IMG/VR virus record: IMGVR_UViG_3300046467_002227
Span: 1-40,829 of that record
Reading direction: 5' to 3' (one strand)
Source: a virus
Length of the DNA stretch: 40,829 nt
Below are positions 33,402-40,829 of this stretch, piece after piece. A program made the position numbers and the translations under genes. Position 1 is the first letter of the stretch. Each line of letters starts with the position of its first letter. A model generated the notes under the pieces. That model worked only from the letters and a program-made list of their open reading frames with translations. It ran no database searches and had not been told where the DNA came from.

Positions 33402-35258
33402 TTATTGAGTACTCCGTAATTTCAGTTTCATTTTTTTAACCCGGGGGCCCTGGGCACAACCTTCTTGTAACGGACTCCCCATGGGATCTTTGAGCGCTTC
33501 CTTGGCCTTCTTCGCCGCTGCCGCGGCTTTCGCCGCTTTCGCCTTCATCGCCTTCTCCGCATCCTTAAACTCTTTTGGAGTGAGACAACGGCTGGCTCGC
33601 TTCGTGACATCTGTGATGGCCTTGCCCTCGTGATCTTCCCAGGTTGAAGCTAGAACAATGTTACCAAGGCCCAGCTCTTTGGCATCCAACTCATAGCATT
33701 TTCGTTGGATGCCCTCGGCATCGTCAGGGCAGTGATCACAGAAAGCTTTGCCGGCGCCCCCTGTGAAACAATCCCTGGGATTGTTTTTCAACCCTCCGCA
33801 TGAAACGCCCTTGCCGGTCGAGCGCTTGCGATGGGCCGCTGCCGATTGCTTCAGCGCGACGGCGCGGATTTCAGGCGACGCGAAGGAGCAGAAGGCCTTC
33901 GTCGTTTTTACCAGTTGAAGCTCTGGTACCCAGCCTGGCTCGGCGTCGGAGGGGGGCGCAATGTTACGGTTGATTATCTCTTGCACTCTATTTATCAATT
34001 TAGGGTTAAGTTGTTTTGGCTCCCCTTTGACTTGACGCTCCGCATATGCTTTCTCAATGTCGATGTCAAGGATCTCCGCCCACGCCTGAGGGCATGCTAG
34101 AGTATACATTATCGTCTGATGGTCTAATTGGAACTCGCCACCGGTACGAGCCACAAAATCATACTCCCTTGGAAGAACACAAAAGCTATGCTTAGGGTTA
34201 CCCGTGACAGTATTGATAGTTGTGCGGCTGCGGTCGGCGCCCTTCGCTTTGGGGTTTAGGGCCCACCTTTTCTTAGCGCGCCCGAACCCACAGAACTCTT
34301 CTACTACGTACTCAATATCCTGGTCAAATCCGAGGGCGCCCTGGATCCATTGCCATACACGATTAGCGGTTTTCTGCGCTTCGCCCGTGAGGTTGTGGGC
34401 CGCCAAGGCAATCATCGTGATCACGATGCCATATCCTATTATGGGTTTGAGGTTGGTTGCCCAGCCTGCGCCTTGGAGCGATCCGCTGATGCCCAAAAGA
34501 AAAGTAAGCAATACAGGGTTCACTACCCGGGCCGCCTTGCTGTCTCCGAGCGGCTGAGATGGGGTGGTACCAAGCTGTGCGTGTGCGTCTAGAGTTTCGT
34601 TTATTATTCGGCGTGCTTCTTCATATTCCACCCTAGTTCTACCATCTTCACCCTTTACTTCCACTTTACGGATTTTATCAATAGCAGCTCTCAGTTCTTG
34701 CCACTCAAGGCCGGTGCCGTCGGCCCCGCCGCGGGTCACGTCGGTTACCAATTTATCTAGATCGTCTGCAGTAAGCACGGGCGCCTTAATACCCTTCCTA
34801 TGATCGTCGTAAGCTTCTTTGTCCTTCCTCCATGTTTTGACATCTTGTAAATATTTTTCTTCCTTCCGGTCCCAAACGCGTTGGTGCTGCTCCCAAGTGG
34901 GGTCGGTCCCGCTCCAGGGGCCGGTAGCGGCAGTGGGGCGCTCATTTTGAAGTCTATGATGAGGAGTTGGTGGAGAAAGAGGATTCCTTGGGCGGCCGCC
35001 CTGTTTAGATAGTTGCACCGCTTTCATCGCGGTGACCACTTGCTCCTTGGTTTCTTTTGTTCTGAGCATGCCCTTGACGAGCCTTGTCAGAGGTGCGCTT
35101 ACAGCCTCCAGTGCGTCCCATTTGGCCCTCCGGATGAGCCTTTTGTTTAATATAGGGATGCCGCCGGCGGCCTCGATGATAACCAGTGCGTCACGATTTG
35201 CGGTTTCATGCAAGAAGTAGCGAGGATCTATTCGTCTTTTATTTTTTCTGTAAGCCAT
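33402..35258 (-). CDS. DPRYFLHE-tagged protein with hydrophobic pair and Cys-rich end (618 aa)
   Basis: It starts MAYRKNKRRIDPRYFLHETA. After a charged, Pro-containing region (85-160) and helices come two hydrophobic segments (about 246-265 and 272-290) that may insert in a membrane. The second half holds many cysteines (C323, C360, C389, C457, C487, C497, C507, C510, C521 and C558 by my count), including FCDHC, and an Ala/Lys-rich helix near 565-590. I recognise no enzyme. The shared tag, size and membrane segments would suit an internal virion protein that helps DNA enter the cell, but this is inference. The start lies inside the end of the zinc-ribbon gene. Confidence 0.65.
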   Translation of the reverse strand: MAYRKNKRRIDPRYFLHETANRDALVIIEAAGGIPILNKRLIRRAKWDALEAVSAPLTRLVKGMLRTKETKEQVVTAMKAVQLSKQGGRPRNPLSPPTPHHRLQNERPTAATGPWSGTDPTWEQHQRVWDRKEEKYLQDVKTWRKDKEAYDDHRKGIKAPVLTADDLDKLVTDVTRGGADGTGLEWQELRAAIDKIRKVEVKGEDGRTRVEYEEARRIINETLDAHAQLGTTPSQPLGDSKAARVVNPVLLTFLLGISGSLQGAGWATNLKPIIGYGIVITMIALAAHNLTGEAQKTANRVWQWIQGALGFDQDIEYVVEEFCGFGRAKKRWALNPKAKGADRSRTTINTVTGNPKHSFCVLPREYDFVARTGGEFQLDHQTIMYTLACPQAWAEILDIDIEKAYAERQVKGEPKQLNPKLINRVQEIINRNIAPPSDAEPGWVPELQLVKTTKAFCSFASPEIRAVALKQSAAAHRKRSTGKGVSCGGLKNNPRDCFTGGAGKAFCDHCPDDAEGIQRKCYELDAKELGLGNIVLASTWEDHEGKAITDVTKRASRCLTPKEFKDAEKAMKAKAAKAAAAAKKAKEALKDPMGSPLQEGCAQGPRVKKMKLKLRSTQ

Positions 35259-35637
35259 TAATGTCTGGTCTCCAGCCTTCTTTTAACCATCTCTCTTCTC
35301 GTCCCTCAACCCACTCAACATAGCAGGAATGGCAACATTCATATTTATCCATGTAAAGATCATCTTTAAGCTCAAATGAATACACACGACACACAGGACA
35401 ATTTCTACTACTATCCTTATTAAGTAGTTGTTTTGAGACTAAAAAACCATTTGTTTCCACCTTTTCAGTCTGGTCTTTTTTCTTGATATCTTTTTTATAT
35501 TGTTTTTTTAATTGCTCAAGATATTCTTTTTCTTTGGCCTCGTCCCAATTTGCTTTTGGGTTCTGAATTGTTTCATCGCCGTACTTTTGCTTAATGGCTT
35601 TTTCGATGGCTGCAATTTTGTTGAGGTCTTTTTTCAT
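35239..35637 (-). CDS. zinc-ribbon protein (132 aa)
   Basis: A Lys-rich helical N-terminus (1-60) is followed by CPVCRVYSFELKDDLYMDKY and ECCHSCYVEWVEGREERW. Cysteines 80, 83, 102 and 105 (with 101) can bind one zinc as two CxxC knuckles. Closely similar ribbons occur in marine T4-like phages as proteins of unknown function. Its end overlaps the start of the next gene by 20 bases. The basic N-terminus could bind nucleic acid, but nothing shows which. Confidence 0.7.
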   Translation of the reverse strand: MKKDLNKIAAIEKAIKQKYGDETIQNPKANWDEAKEKEYLEQLKKQYKKDIKKKDQTEKVETNGFLVSKQLLNKDSSRNCPVCRVYSFELKDDLYMDKYECCHSCYVEWVEGREERWLKEGWRPDINGLQKK

Positions 35638-35639
35638 TT

Positions 35640-36275
35640 TTAGGTAGATTCATCAAATTCGATCACGACGGTTGCTGTAACATAGTCTAGTGGATCCGTC
35701 GACTCTAAATTAAGGTGCAGAACATCTCCTTTACTAAAAGTGTTTGCAGAGAACGTACCTGTGTATGTGACGTTAAACGCTGCCATAGTCACAGTTTGAG
35801 TTTCCATGGCAGTGCCACTATTGTTTTTGTGTACCCCGATAACTGTACTACCCGGGACGTCGCCGGAGCCATTGGAGAGAACTGAGACTGATATAAATTT
35901 CCCATCGTACGGCGCAATCATGCTGTTTCTCATTGTACCCAGGGAGCCGGCTGAAACTGACTGGGTTCTAGTATAATACACCCAGGGCATATAGTAGCCT
36001 CCAGACGGGGCGCCGGAGGTCGAGCTAGCATATAAGGCAAAGATGTGATTTTTTAAATCACCTCCTCCGCCGACTGCAACTTCTGTTCCGGTACTATCCT
36101 TGTAATAGAGTTTTGTAGTACCAGAGTCGTCTTTAGCATATAGGACAATTTCTTGAGCACCAGCACGAATACTGGGCGCAGTCGTCTGTTCTGAGAGGTA
36201 TAGATAATTCCGCGTGACATCACGTATAAACTGTCGTAGCCTACCTATGGTCCAGCCACTTAACGACCTTCCCAC
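35640..36275 (-). CDS. fibre/virion surface protein with jelly-roll-like C-terminus (211 aa)
   Basis: The best start is GTG 36275, which overlaps the upstream stop by one base (TAGTG) and has GAGG ten bases before it; an in-frame extension to 36356 would overlap the upstream gene and is Trp/Cys-rich. The N-terminal part (TIGRLRQFIRDVTRNYLYLS, then AQEIVLYAKDDSGTTKLYYK, followed by a glycine run) looks like a phage fibre module. The C-terminal part (APYDGKFISVSVLSNGSGDV, GSTVIGVHKN, SKGDVLHLNLES, VTATVVIEFDE) is a beta sandwich seen at the end of other marine phage surface proteins. It sits outside the main tail module, beside the lysis-like genes. Confidence 0.65.
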   Translation of the reverse strand: MGRSLSGWTIGRLRQFIRDVTRNYLYLSEQTTAPSIRAGAQEIVLYAKDDSGTTKLYYKDSTGTEVAVGGGGDLKNHIFALYASSTSGAPSGGYYMPWVYYTRTQSVSAGSLGTMRNSMIAPYDGKFISVSVLSNGSGDVPGSTVIGVHKNNSGTAMETQTVTMAAFNVTYTGTFSANTFSKGDVLHLNLESTDPLDYVTATVVIEFDEST

Positions 36276-36724
36276 TAATTTACAACCTCGACTGATGCGT
36301 AGAAGATCGTGATTGAGGTAATAATACCAACAGCAACCCCACCAGCAAACCACCAATGACCATATTCGTTTGGGCGACTAAGAGCCACCTGGCTAAGTCT
36401 TTCAATCTCTTCATCTTTTATCCTCAGTATTGAATCAAGTGTCGTTTTGGAGGCGTCCAACCTTGCATTGACGCTGGCAATTAATAAGTCGCACCTGGCC
36501 TTCTCCCTTTGTTCAAGGTATTCCTGCGTCAACTTGCACTGGTTCGCTTCCCCTTCCTTCTCTGCGATTGTGTGGGCCACAGCCGCCGGATTCAGAAGGG
36601 TTCCTGCAAATGGCGCTTTCTGGCCTTGTGCCAGTGTGACCACTTTTGGCTCGGTTTGTGCACGAACCAAAGTAGGTGCCGCAAAAAAAAACAATGACAA
36701 TAGTAATATACTAGCCTTCTTCAT
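36275..36724 (-). CDS. signal-peptide protein with C-terminal membrane anchor, lysis-associated candidate (149 aa)
   Basis: From ATG 36724 the protein has a clear signal peptide (KKASILLLSLFFFAAPTLVR, cut near VRA|QT), a periplasmic helical region (about 50-115) and a C-terminal membrane segment (WWFAGGVAVGIITSITIFYA). This outline parallels phage unimolecular spanins, which join outer and inner membranes at lysis. However, those carry a lipobox cysteine after the signal peptide and this one does not. A TTG 12 bases upstream is less likely. It overlaps the upstream gene by 14 bases. Spanin-like is inference; export and anchoring are well supported. Confidence 0.6.
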   Translation of the reverse strand: MKKASILLLSLFFFAAPTLVRAQTEPKVVTLAQGQKAPFAGTLLNPAAVAHTIAEKEGEANQCKLTQEYLEQREKARCDLLIASVNARLDASKTTLDSILRIKDEEIERLSQVALSRPNEYGHWWFAGGVAVGIITSITIFYASVEVVN

Positions 36725-37118
36725 AGTGTATCCCAAATGTTATCTTTAAAAGTTGTGTTAAGTGTTCAGGATCGTCGTGGTAATCTCTAACCAAGGATTT
36801 GATACGCTTCTTCTTGTGGGCATCCAATGCAATATTTCGAGCACGGTATTCCTCATCCACCTTTTTAATAACTTCGTTGTAATGTGTCACAATCTCATCT
36901 CTTTTTTTAATCTCTTTTTCATGAACTTCTTGAAGTATATCCACTTGTTTTTTATAGCTTTCTTTAGTAATGCTTAATACTTCTAATACTGACTTCCCAT
37001 CACGACGGAACACTTTCATCATAATCAAAGTGTACATTAAAAGTACCGGCACATACCAATACGTCTTGAGCCACGTCCAGATCTTTTTGAGAATATGCCT
37101 AGCGCTAATCCAGTTCAC
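36711..37118 (-). CDS. N-anchored coiled-coil protein, i-spanin-like candidate (135 aa)
   Basis: The start is GTG 37118, overlapping the holin-like stop (GTGA). A membrane segment (about 18-35, TYWYVPVLLMYTLIMMKVF) is followed by a long charged coiled coil (45-115, SYKKQVDILQEVHEKEIKKR). This is the outline of Rz-type inner-membrane spanins, though any small anchored coiled-coil protein would look alike. Its place between a holin-like gene and a signal-peptide protein supports a role in lysis. Confidence 0.55.
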   Translation of the reverse strand: MNWISARHILKKIWTWLKTYWYVPVLLMYTLIMMKVFRRDGKSVLEVLSITKESYKKQVDILQEVHEKEIKKRDEIVTHYNEVIKKVDEEYRARNIALDAHKKKRIKSLVRDYHDDPEHLTQLLKITFGIHYEEG

Positions 37119-37315
37119 TTACCATGCTTCCATGCCATAGCAGCGTCAACAAACGCCTGCGTCCCGACATAGGCCAAAGCTATAGCAACCCACTGATCTC
37201 CGTTAATATCACCATGTGCCAATAACGCAGTTGATACAACCCATACTAATAGTTTCCTACTAGAATATCGCGCAATAACTTTATCTGCTGCCCCTTTTAC
37301 ATCACTCACTGTCAT
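37115..37315 (-). CDS. holin-like small membrane protein (66 aa)
   Basis: It has two hydrophobic segments (about 20-36, RKLLVWVVSTALLAHG, and 42-60, WVAIALAYVGTQAFVDAAMA) separated by the turn DINGDQ, with charged ends, as in class II holins. Similar short proteins are annotated as holins in marine phages. It is the first of three membrane or exported proteins in a row and overlaps the acidic gene by 14 bases. No endolysin lies in the window. Confidence 0.6.
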   Translation of the reverse strand: MTVSDVKGAADKVIARYSSRKLLVWVVSTALLAHGDINGDQWVAIALAYVGTQAFVDAAMAWKHGK

Positions 37316-37619
37316 CTTCTTCCTCTCCTTCTAATTCTTGTGTCTGCTCTTCCTCTAATTCTTCCTCTAATTCTTCCTCTGATTCTTCCTCTTCTGACTC
37401 TTCTATCTCTATGACCATTCCATCGCGCTCATCCGTAGAAATAAATTGCTCAAATGTATTATATAATAATTCAGCTAAACTTTGCGCACGAGAAAGATGT
37501 GTATCTTCCACCCAATAAGGGTCCTCTGAAACTCCTGTGTAATCCTTCAAACCATCGTTGGTTTTCACATCGACCGTCCATCCGTTATCCCATCTGGTTA
37601 TGGTATATACATCTCTCAT
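37302..37619 (-). CDS. small protein with strongly acidic tail (105 aa)
   Basis: The N-terminal 70 residues (MRDVYTITRWDNGWTVDVKT, YWVEDTHLSRAQSLAELLYN) are mixed and probably folded. The last 32 are nearly all Glu, Asp and Ser, encoded by a tandem 12-base repeat at 37351-37398. AAGGTGG precedes the ATG. No family was recognised. Acidic tails can mimic DNA or bind basic partners, but nothing here shows which. Confidence 0.6.
   Translation of the reverse strand: MRDVYTITRWDNGWTVDVKTNDGLKDYTGVSEDPYWVEDTHLSRAQSLAELLYNTFEQFISTDERDGMVIEIEESEEEESEEELEEELEEEQTQELEGEEEDDSE
37351..37398 (-). repeat. tandem 12-base repeat in the acidic gene
   Basis: Three copies of a 12-base unit (plus strand TCCTCTAATTCT, TCCTCTAATTCT, TCCTCTGATTCT) and a partial fourth encode the Glu/Leu pattern EEELEEELEEE on the minus strand. 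The first two copies are identical, so copy number may vary between relatives. Confidence 0.75.
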
Positions 37620-37631
37620 GTTCGTTCCACC

Positions 37632-40600
37632 TTATATATCAACGTGTGCAAATCCATTCTCTTTTTCGATGACAACCTGGCTATCAACAGAGTCCTTCAA
37701 AGAGTCCAAGTGAGAAATCAACAGAACCGTATCAAAATAGGATTTAACTAAATCTAAGATTCTCACAAAACCCTCCATATTTTCCTCATCCAGCGACGTA
37801 CCCGGCTCATCTAATATAAATAGATTGGGTTTTGGTAAAGTGGAAACATTTAACAGGGCTAACCTTATCGCCATAGCAGCAATAGATTTTTCTGCTCCAG
37901 AACCTATCTCCAAGGGGCGTGCGTCATGTTTAGGATGTTTGATCAATATATTCAGTCTATTGCCTTCCTCTTCAAAAAAAATTTCAAAATCGACTACATT
38001 GGCAAGTACCTTAGCTATCTCTTCATTAATCAAGGGGAGGCGTTTTTTAATCACATCATAAGAAATACCGTTGGGATGCATACACCGCATAAGAAGGTCA
38101 TAAGCCTCATACTCTTCACGAAGGGTACTCAAATCTTCTTGCTGCTTTTGAATATTCCCAACTCTTTCTACATAGCCTCCGTGAGTTATGAGTAAGCTGT
38201 TCATTTCCTCGTTGCATTCTTCAATTTGTGCTCTAAGCTGGGTTATGTTATCTCCAATCTCATTTTCTTTTCTTAAAAGGTCTGAATAATTCTCAATAGC
38301 CTCCCTATTATTATCATATGTTTGTTTTTTATTTTTAAGCTCTTTTATGTAATTTTCTAATATAATGATTTGATTATTGTTTTTTTCTATTTTCAACTCA
38401 CACTGAGCTATCTCGTTAGCCGCGGCGTCTCTTTTTAACAAAACCTTTTCATATTGCCTGATGTGTTCGTGGACCCGGGTTACATCATAAGCAGATATGT
38501 TATCCCTAAGTGATAAGAAAGTGTTGTTCTCCTTTCGCATTTTCTCTAAGATAGGAGGTAGTTGTCTTTTAGACACGTGGGCATCTTTAATAAACTTACA
38601 ATTAATATATTCCTCGCCACAAGGAACCTGTGTAAGAAGTTCAATTTTTCTTTGGTGGAGGTCCCTTTCCTGACCGACCTTATCTATATTTCTCTGGGAA
38701 GCGTCGATCATCTCCGTCAAATTATTAATCTCTTTTTCCTTGGCGTGATAGGAGTCGATATCGAACGTCTCAGTAAAATTAATAATTTTTCGATACAAAG
38801 TGCGTTGACCTTCACACGTTTCCTCAATCGTTTTATTCTCCGCGCGGGTGGCAGCCAAGGTTGTCATGGAAGATGTCAGTTCTGTATTAACTTCAGAAAT
38901 ATTAACAATCTCGGCTGGTATGGATTGAATTTTTTGCTGTACGGCTTCCTTTTCGCCTTGTTGTATCGCAACTTGTAATTCCAGGTTATAGCATTCCCTC
39001 TTTTTGTCCTGCGTTCTCTGTTCATTAGTTTCTAATACCGCCGAGGCCTCCTGCAATTCTGTATCGAAATCTCTATCCTCCACTCTTCTGATCGCCCCCT
39101 TTAAATCGGAGGCTTCTTCCTTAGCAATACGGAATTTTTTTTCAAATAATTCAAGATCTAAAAATTTGGCCAGTATTTCCTTACGTTTTGTTGAGCCCTC
39201 GCTGATAAAAGAAAGAGCACCATGTTGACTCGCCATCGAAGTCAGCAGGAAGTCGTCTAGTGTACCAAATACCTTCCGAATATTTCTATCAGTATCACCT
39301 CTACTCAAGCCATTAACGCTCACTGTATTTCCCAACTCATTTACATATTTGAAATTTAAATCAGTTTTGGCCTCTAATGTTTCCTCCCCTTTTAATCTTT
39401 TAACATATTTCTCGGAACTGCGTTCCACGCTATATACACGACCATTGACCAAGATTTCAACTCGACCGGTCCCTATTTCTTTGTTTTGATTAATAATATT
39501 TAGATTTTTTCTAGAATTCTTCGAGGTAGAATTGAAGAGTGTGAAAAGAAGACTGTCAATAATGCTGGACTTTCCGGAAAAGTTCTTACCCAGAATGCCG
39601 ACAACCCCATTGAGTTTATCAAAACGTATTTTATTACCTTCTCCATAGTTAAACAAGTTATCCCACTCTAACGAGAGTAATTTCCAGTTTATATTGCGTG
39701 CGACTTCCTCATCTTTTTCAATGATATTATTAAATTTGCTATTTAATGTGTGAACCCTCCGCAAGACTATATCGTCTGCTTGATAGTCCTTAAGGTATTC
39801 TTCGATTAACTCCTCTTGCACAGCAACGTCACGCAGGTCTTCTTTAAAAATAGTCTGAGTGATGTCTTCGACAGAACCACGTTGTCCAGCGGACCGATTA
39901 AGAAAAGTGACCGACTCTGGTTTGAACCTTTTTTTGGCGATGTCGGCGGCCTTTCGAATTGAGTCAAGAGGCAAGTTGTTGTCGGAAACAAGGCGCAAAC
40001 GTGCTGTAGGAGGTATCTTAGTTCCCTTTGGAATTTTTCCCTTAGGGGTCAATTGAATTGTGATGAATGGTTTAGGATTAGAAAGCTCTATATGACGAAC
40101 AGTGAAGTCCTCTTTATCTTCAATCTCCCATAGTAAAAATCCCTTATCTTTCGTTTCGCCGTGATTCTGTTGAATTGTTGAACCACAGTATCTAATACGA
40201 CCATGCTTATCGAGCGACTGTCTCTTGTGGATGTCACCAAGCATTGCATAATCGAACTCCTTGAAAATATCAAGCTCATCTTCGCCGTGGTCCATCGTCC
40301 AATTTAAATCTGTCTTGCAATTGGAAATTGAGCCATGGTAAAGGGCAATATTTATGTGCTCGTTATCGCTTGGTTTTTGCCAGTTATCTCTGTCAAAAAC
40401 TGACAGCACGTTAAGTACAAAATTATTGTCTAAAGACGTCTCGCCAGAGTCCTTCAAGAGGTGAAGGTTCGGGTGCCCAAGTGCGTCTACAATAGGTGTA
40501 AGAGCGTCCTGTCGGCTACTATTTTTGAGGTTGCCATCATGGTTCCCAAGAATGAGGTAAGTAGGCGCAATATCTGCGAGACCTCTAAAGAAGTCTGTGC

Positions 40601-40778
40601 ACATCTCAACGAATTCTGGGGAGATTTGTGTTTTCGTGTGTGCGATATCACCACAATGAACGATATAGTCTACTTTCTCTTCTTTTAATTTCTCATACAG
40701 CTGGGAGAAAACCACCCTGTATTCCTTGTGATACTTTAAATTTCTGATGTGGGTGTCAGCCAGATGTGCGAATTTCAT
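37632..40778 (-). CDS. single-chain Mre11/Rad50-type recombination nuclease (gp47-gp46 fusion)
   Basis: Residues 1-350 are an SbcD/Mre11 phosphoesterase with all metal motifs: D8/H10 (LADTHI), D44/H47 (GDIAH), GNHD (78-81), H148 (YHGS) and D182/H184 (GDIH). From about 365 an SbcC/Rad50 ATPase begins: Walker A GKNFSGKSS (397-405), two long coiled-coil arms, a hook region with C720 and C727 (CGEEYINC), then a degenerate signature IGSGAEKSIAAMA, Walker B NLFILDEPGTSLDEEN and the switch ISHLDS. T4 makes these as separate gp47 (339) and gp46 (560), which process DNA ends for recombination and break down host DNA. Here one 1048-residue chain holds both. AGGAG lies three bases before the ATG. The 51 bases upstream to the edge hold no gene I can identify. 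Confidence 0.93.
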   Translation of the reverse strand: MKFAHLADTHIRNLKYHKEYRVVFSQLYEKLKEEKVDYIVHCGDIAHTKTQISPEFVEMCTDFFRGLADIAPTYLILGNHDGNLKNSSRQDALTPIVDALGHPNLHLLKDSGETSLDNNFVLNVLSVFDRDNWQKPSDNEHINIALYHGSISNCKTDLNWTMDHGEDELDIFKEFDYAMLGDIHKRQSLDKHGRIRYCGSTIQQNHGETKDKGFLLWEIEDKEDFTVRHIELSNPKPFITIQLTPKGKIPKGTKIPPTARLRLVSDNNLPLDSIRKAADIAKKRFKPESVTFLNRSAGQRGSVEDITQTIFKEDLRDVAVQEELIEEYLKDYQADDIVLRRVHTLNSKFNNIIEKDEEVARNINWKLLSLEWDNLFNYGEGNKIRFDKLNGVVGILGKNFSGKSSIIDSLLFTLFNSTSKNSRKNLNIINQNKEIGTGRVEILVNGRVYSVERSSEKYVKRLKGEETLEAKTDLNFKYVNELGNTVSVNGLSRGDTDRNIRKVFGTLDDFLLTSMASQHGALSFISEGSTKRKEILAKFLDLELFEKKFRIAKEEASDLKGAIRRVEDRDFDTELQEASAVLETNEQRTQDKKRECYNLELQVAIQQGEKEAVQQKIQSIPAEIVNISEVNTELTSSMTTLAATRAENKTIEETCEGQRTLYRKIINFTETFDIDSYHAKEKEINNLTEMIDASQRNIDKVGQERDLHQRKIELLTQVPCGEEYINCKFIKDAHVSKRQLPPILEKMRKENNTFLSLRDNISAYDVTRVHEHIRQYEKVLLKRDAAANEIAQCELKIEKNNNQIIILENYIKELKNKKQTYDNNREAIENYSDLLRKENEIGDNITQLRAQIEECNEEMNSLLITHGGYVERVGNIQKQQEDLSTLREEYEAYDLLMRCMHPNGISYDVIKKRLPLINEEIAKVLANVVDFEIFFEEEGNRLNILIKHPKHDARPLEIGSGAEKSIAAMAIRLALLNVSTLPKPNLFILDEPGTSLDEENMEGFVRILDLVKSYFDTVLLISHLDSLKDSVDSQVVIEKENGFAHVDI

Positions 40779-40829
40779 ATACTCCTGTATTGTATTAATA
40801 TTGTCAATTATTCAAAGTTGCTTACATAT

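Noticed and set aside
36276-36356. Trp/Cys-rich N-terminal extension of the fibre-like protein
   Set aside because: It overlaps the end of the upstream anchored protein; GTG 36275 overlaps that stop and has GAGG at ten bases.
40802-40807. TTGACA (minus strand) before the recombination nuclease
   Set aside because: No -10-like hexamer lies 16-18 bases downstream; at that distance the sequence is the ribosome-binding site and start codon.
1-40829. tRNA genes, insertion sequences, integrase or attachment sites
   Set aside because: No cloverleaf, inverted-repeat-bounded transposase or integrase motif was seen; the spacers are too short for most of these.

Overview
The window is one continuous stretch of a tailed, contractile-tail (myovirus) phage genome. 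All 38 main genes lie on the minus strand and are packed tightly, mostly with 1-14 base overlaps or spacers of a few bases. The gene set is T4-like in kind: terminase gp17, portal gp20, prohead protease gp21, scaffold gp22, major capsid gp23, neck and tail-completion proteins, sheath gp18, tube gp19, gp26-like hub chaperone, gp53-like LysM protein and gp46/gp47. The proteins are divergent, longer than in T4 and ordered differently. Several small unknowns look like ones I recall from marine T4-like phages, such as bS21, a DUF1360-like membrane protein and a zinc-ribbon protein. A bacteriophage of an aquatic bacterium is therefore the best guess. This rests on family recognition only, because no search was possible.

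Read in the direction of transcription (right to left), the layout is as follows. (1) 40778-37632 is a single-chain Mre11/Rad50 (gp47-gp46) recombination nuclease. (2) 37619-36275 is a small lysis-like membrane cluster: an acidic protein, a holin-like protein, an N-anchored coiled-coil protein and a signal-peptide protein with a C-terminal anchor; no endolysin is visible. (3) 36275-31868 holds a fibre-like protein, a zinc-ribbon protein, two large proteins sharing the N-terminal tag RRxDPRYFLHE, and a conserved unknown. (4) 31835-20878 is the packaging and head module: terminase, portal, two unknowns, DUF1360-like protein, small proteins, protease, two unknowns, ribosomal protein bS21, a structural protein, scaffold and major capsid. 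(5) 20788-17144 holds neck and tail-completion proteins. (6) 17120-12214 holds a small protein and two tail-fibre-like proteins. (7) 12064-1 is the tail module: sheath, tube, chaperone with a probable frameshift product, tape measure, baseplate proteins, and a gene running off the left edge.

Control signals are sparse. Two clear intrinsic terminators follow the large fibre gene and the capsid gene. One good sigma70-like promoter, overlapping a T4-late-type TATAAATA box, precedes the tail chaperone. A CTATTTA-type motif recurs in the spacers before the sheath, neck, scaffold and other structural genes. A 25-codon leader ORF ending in a strong hairpin precedes the protease gene, which lacks its own ribosome-binding site. 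No stretch longer than 300 bases lacks a gene; the largest spacers are 12065-12213, 15340-15493 and 26212-26341.

The most interesting points are: (a) the DPRYFLHE pair, whose shared tag ends in an LxE site like those cut by T4-type prohead proteases and could be a capsid-targeting sequence; (b) the phage bS21 inside the head operon; (c) a probable +1/-2 frameshift on a T7 run in the tail chaperone; (d) a tail-completion protein carrying five exact-period 41-residue repeats and a fibre tip; (e) an oversized sheath with a display-type insertion; (f) the gp47-gp46 fusion; and (g) the leader/hairpin before the protease.
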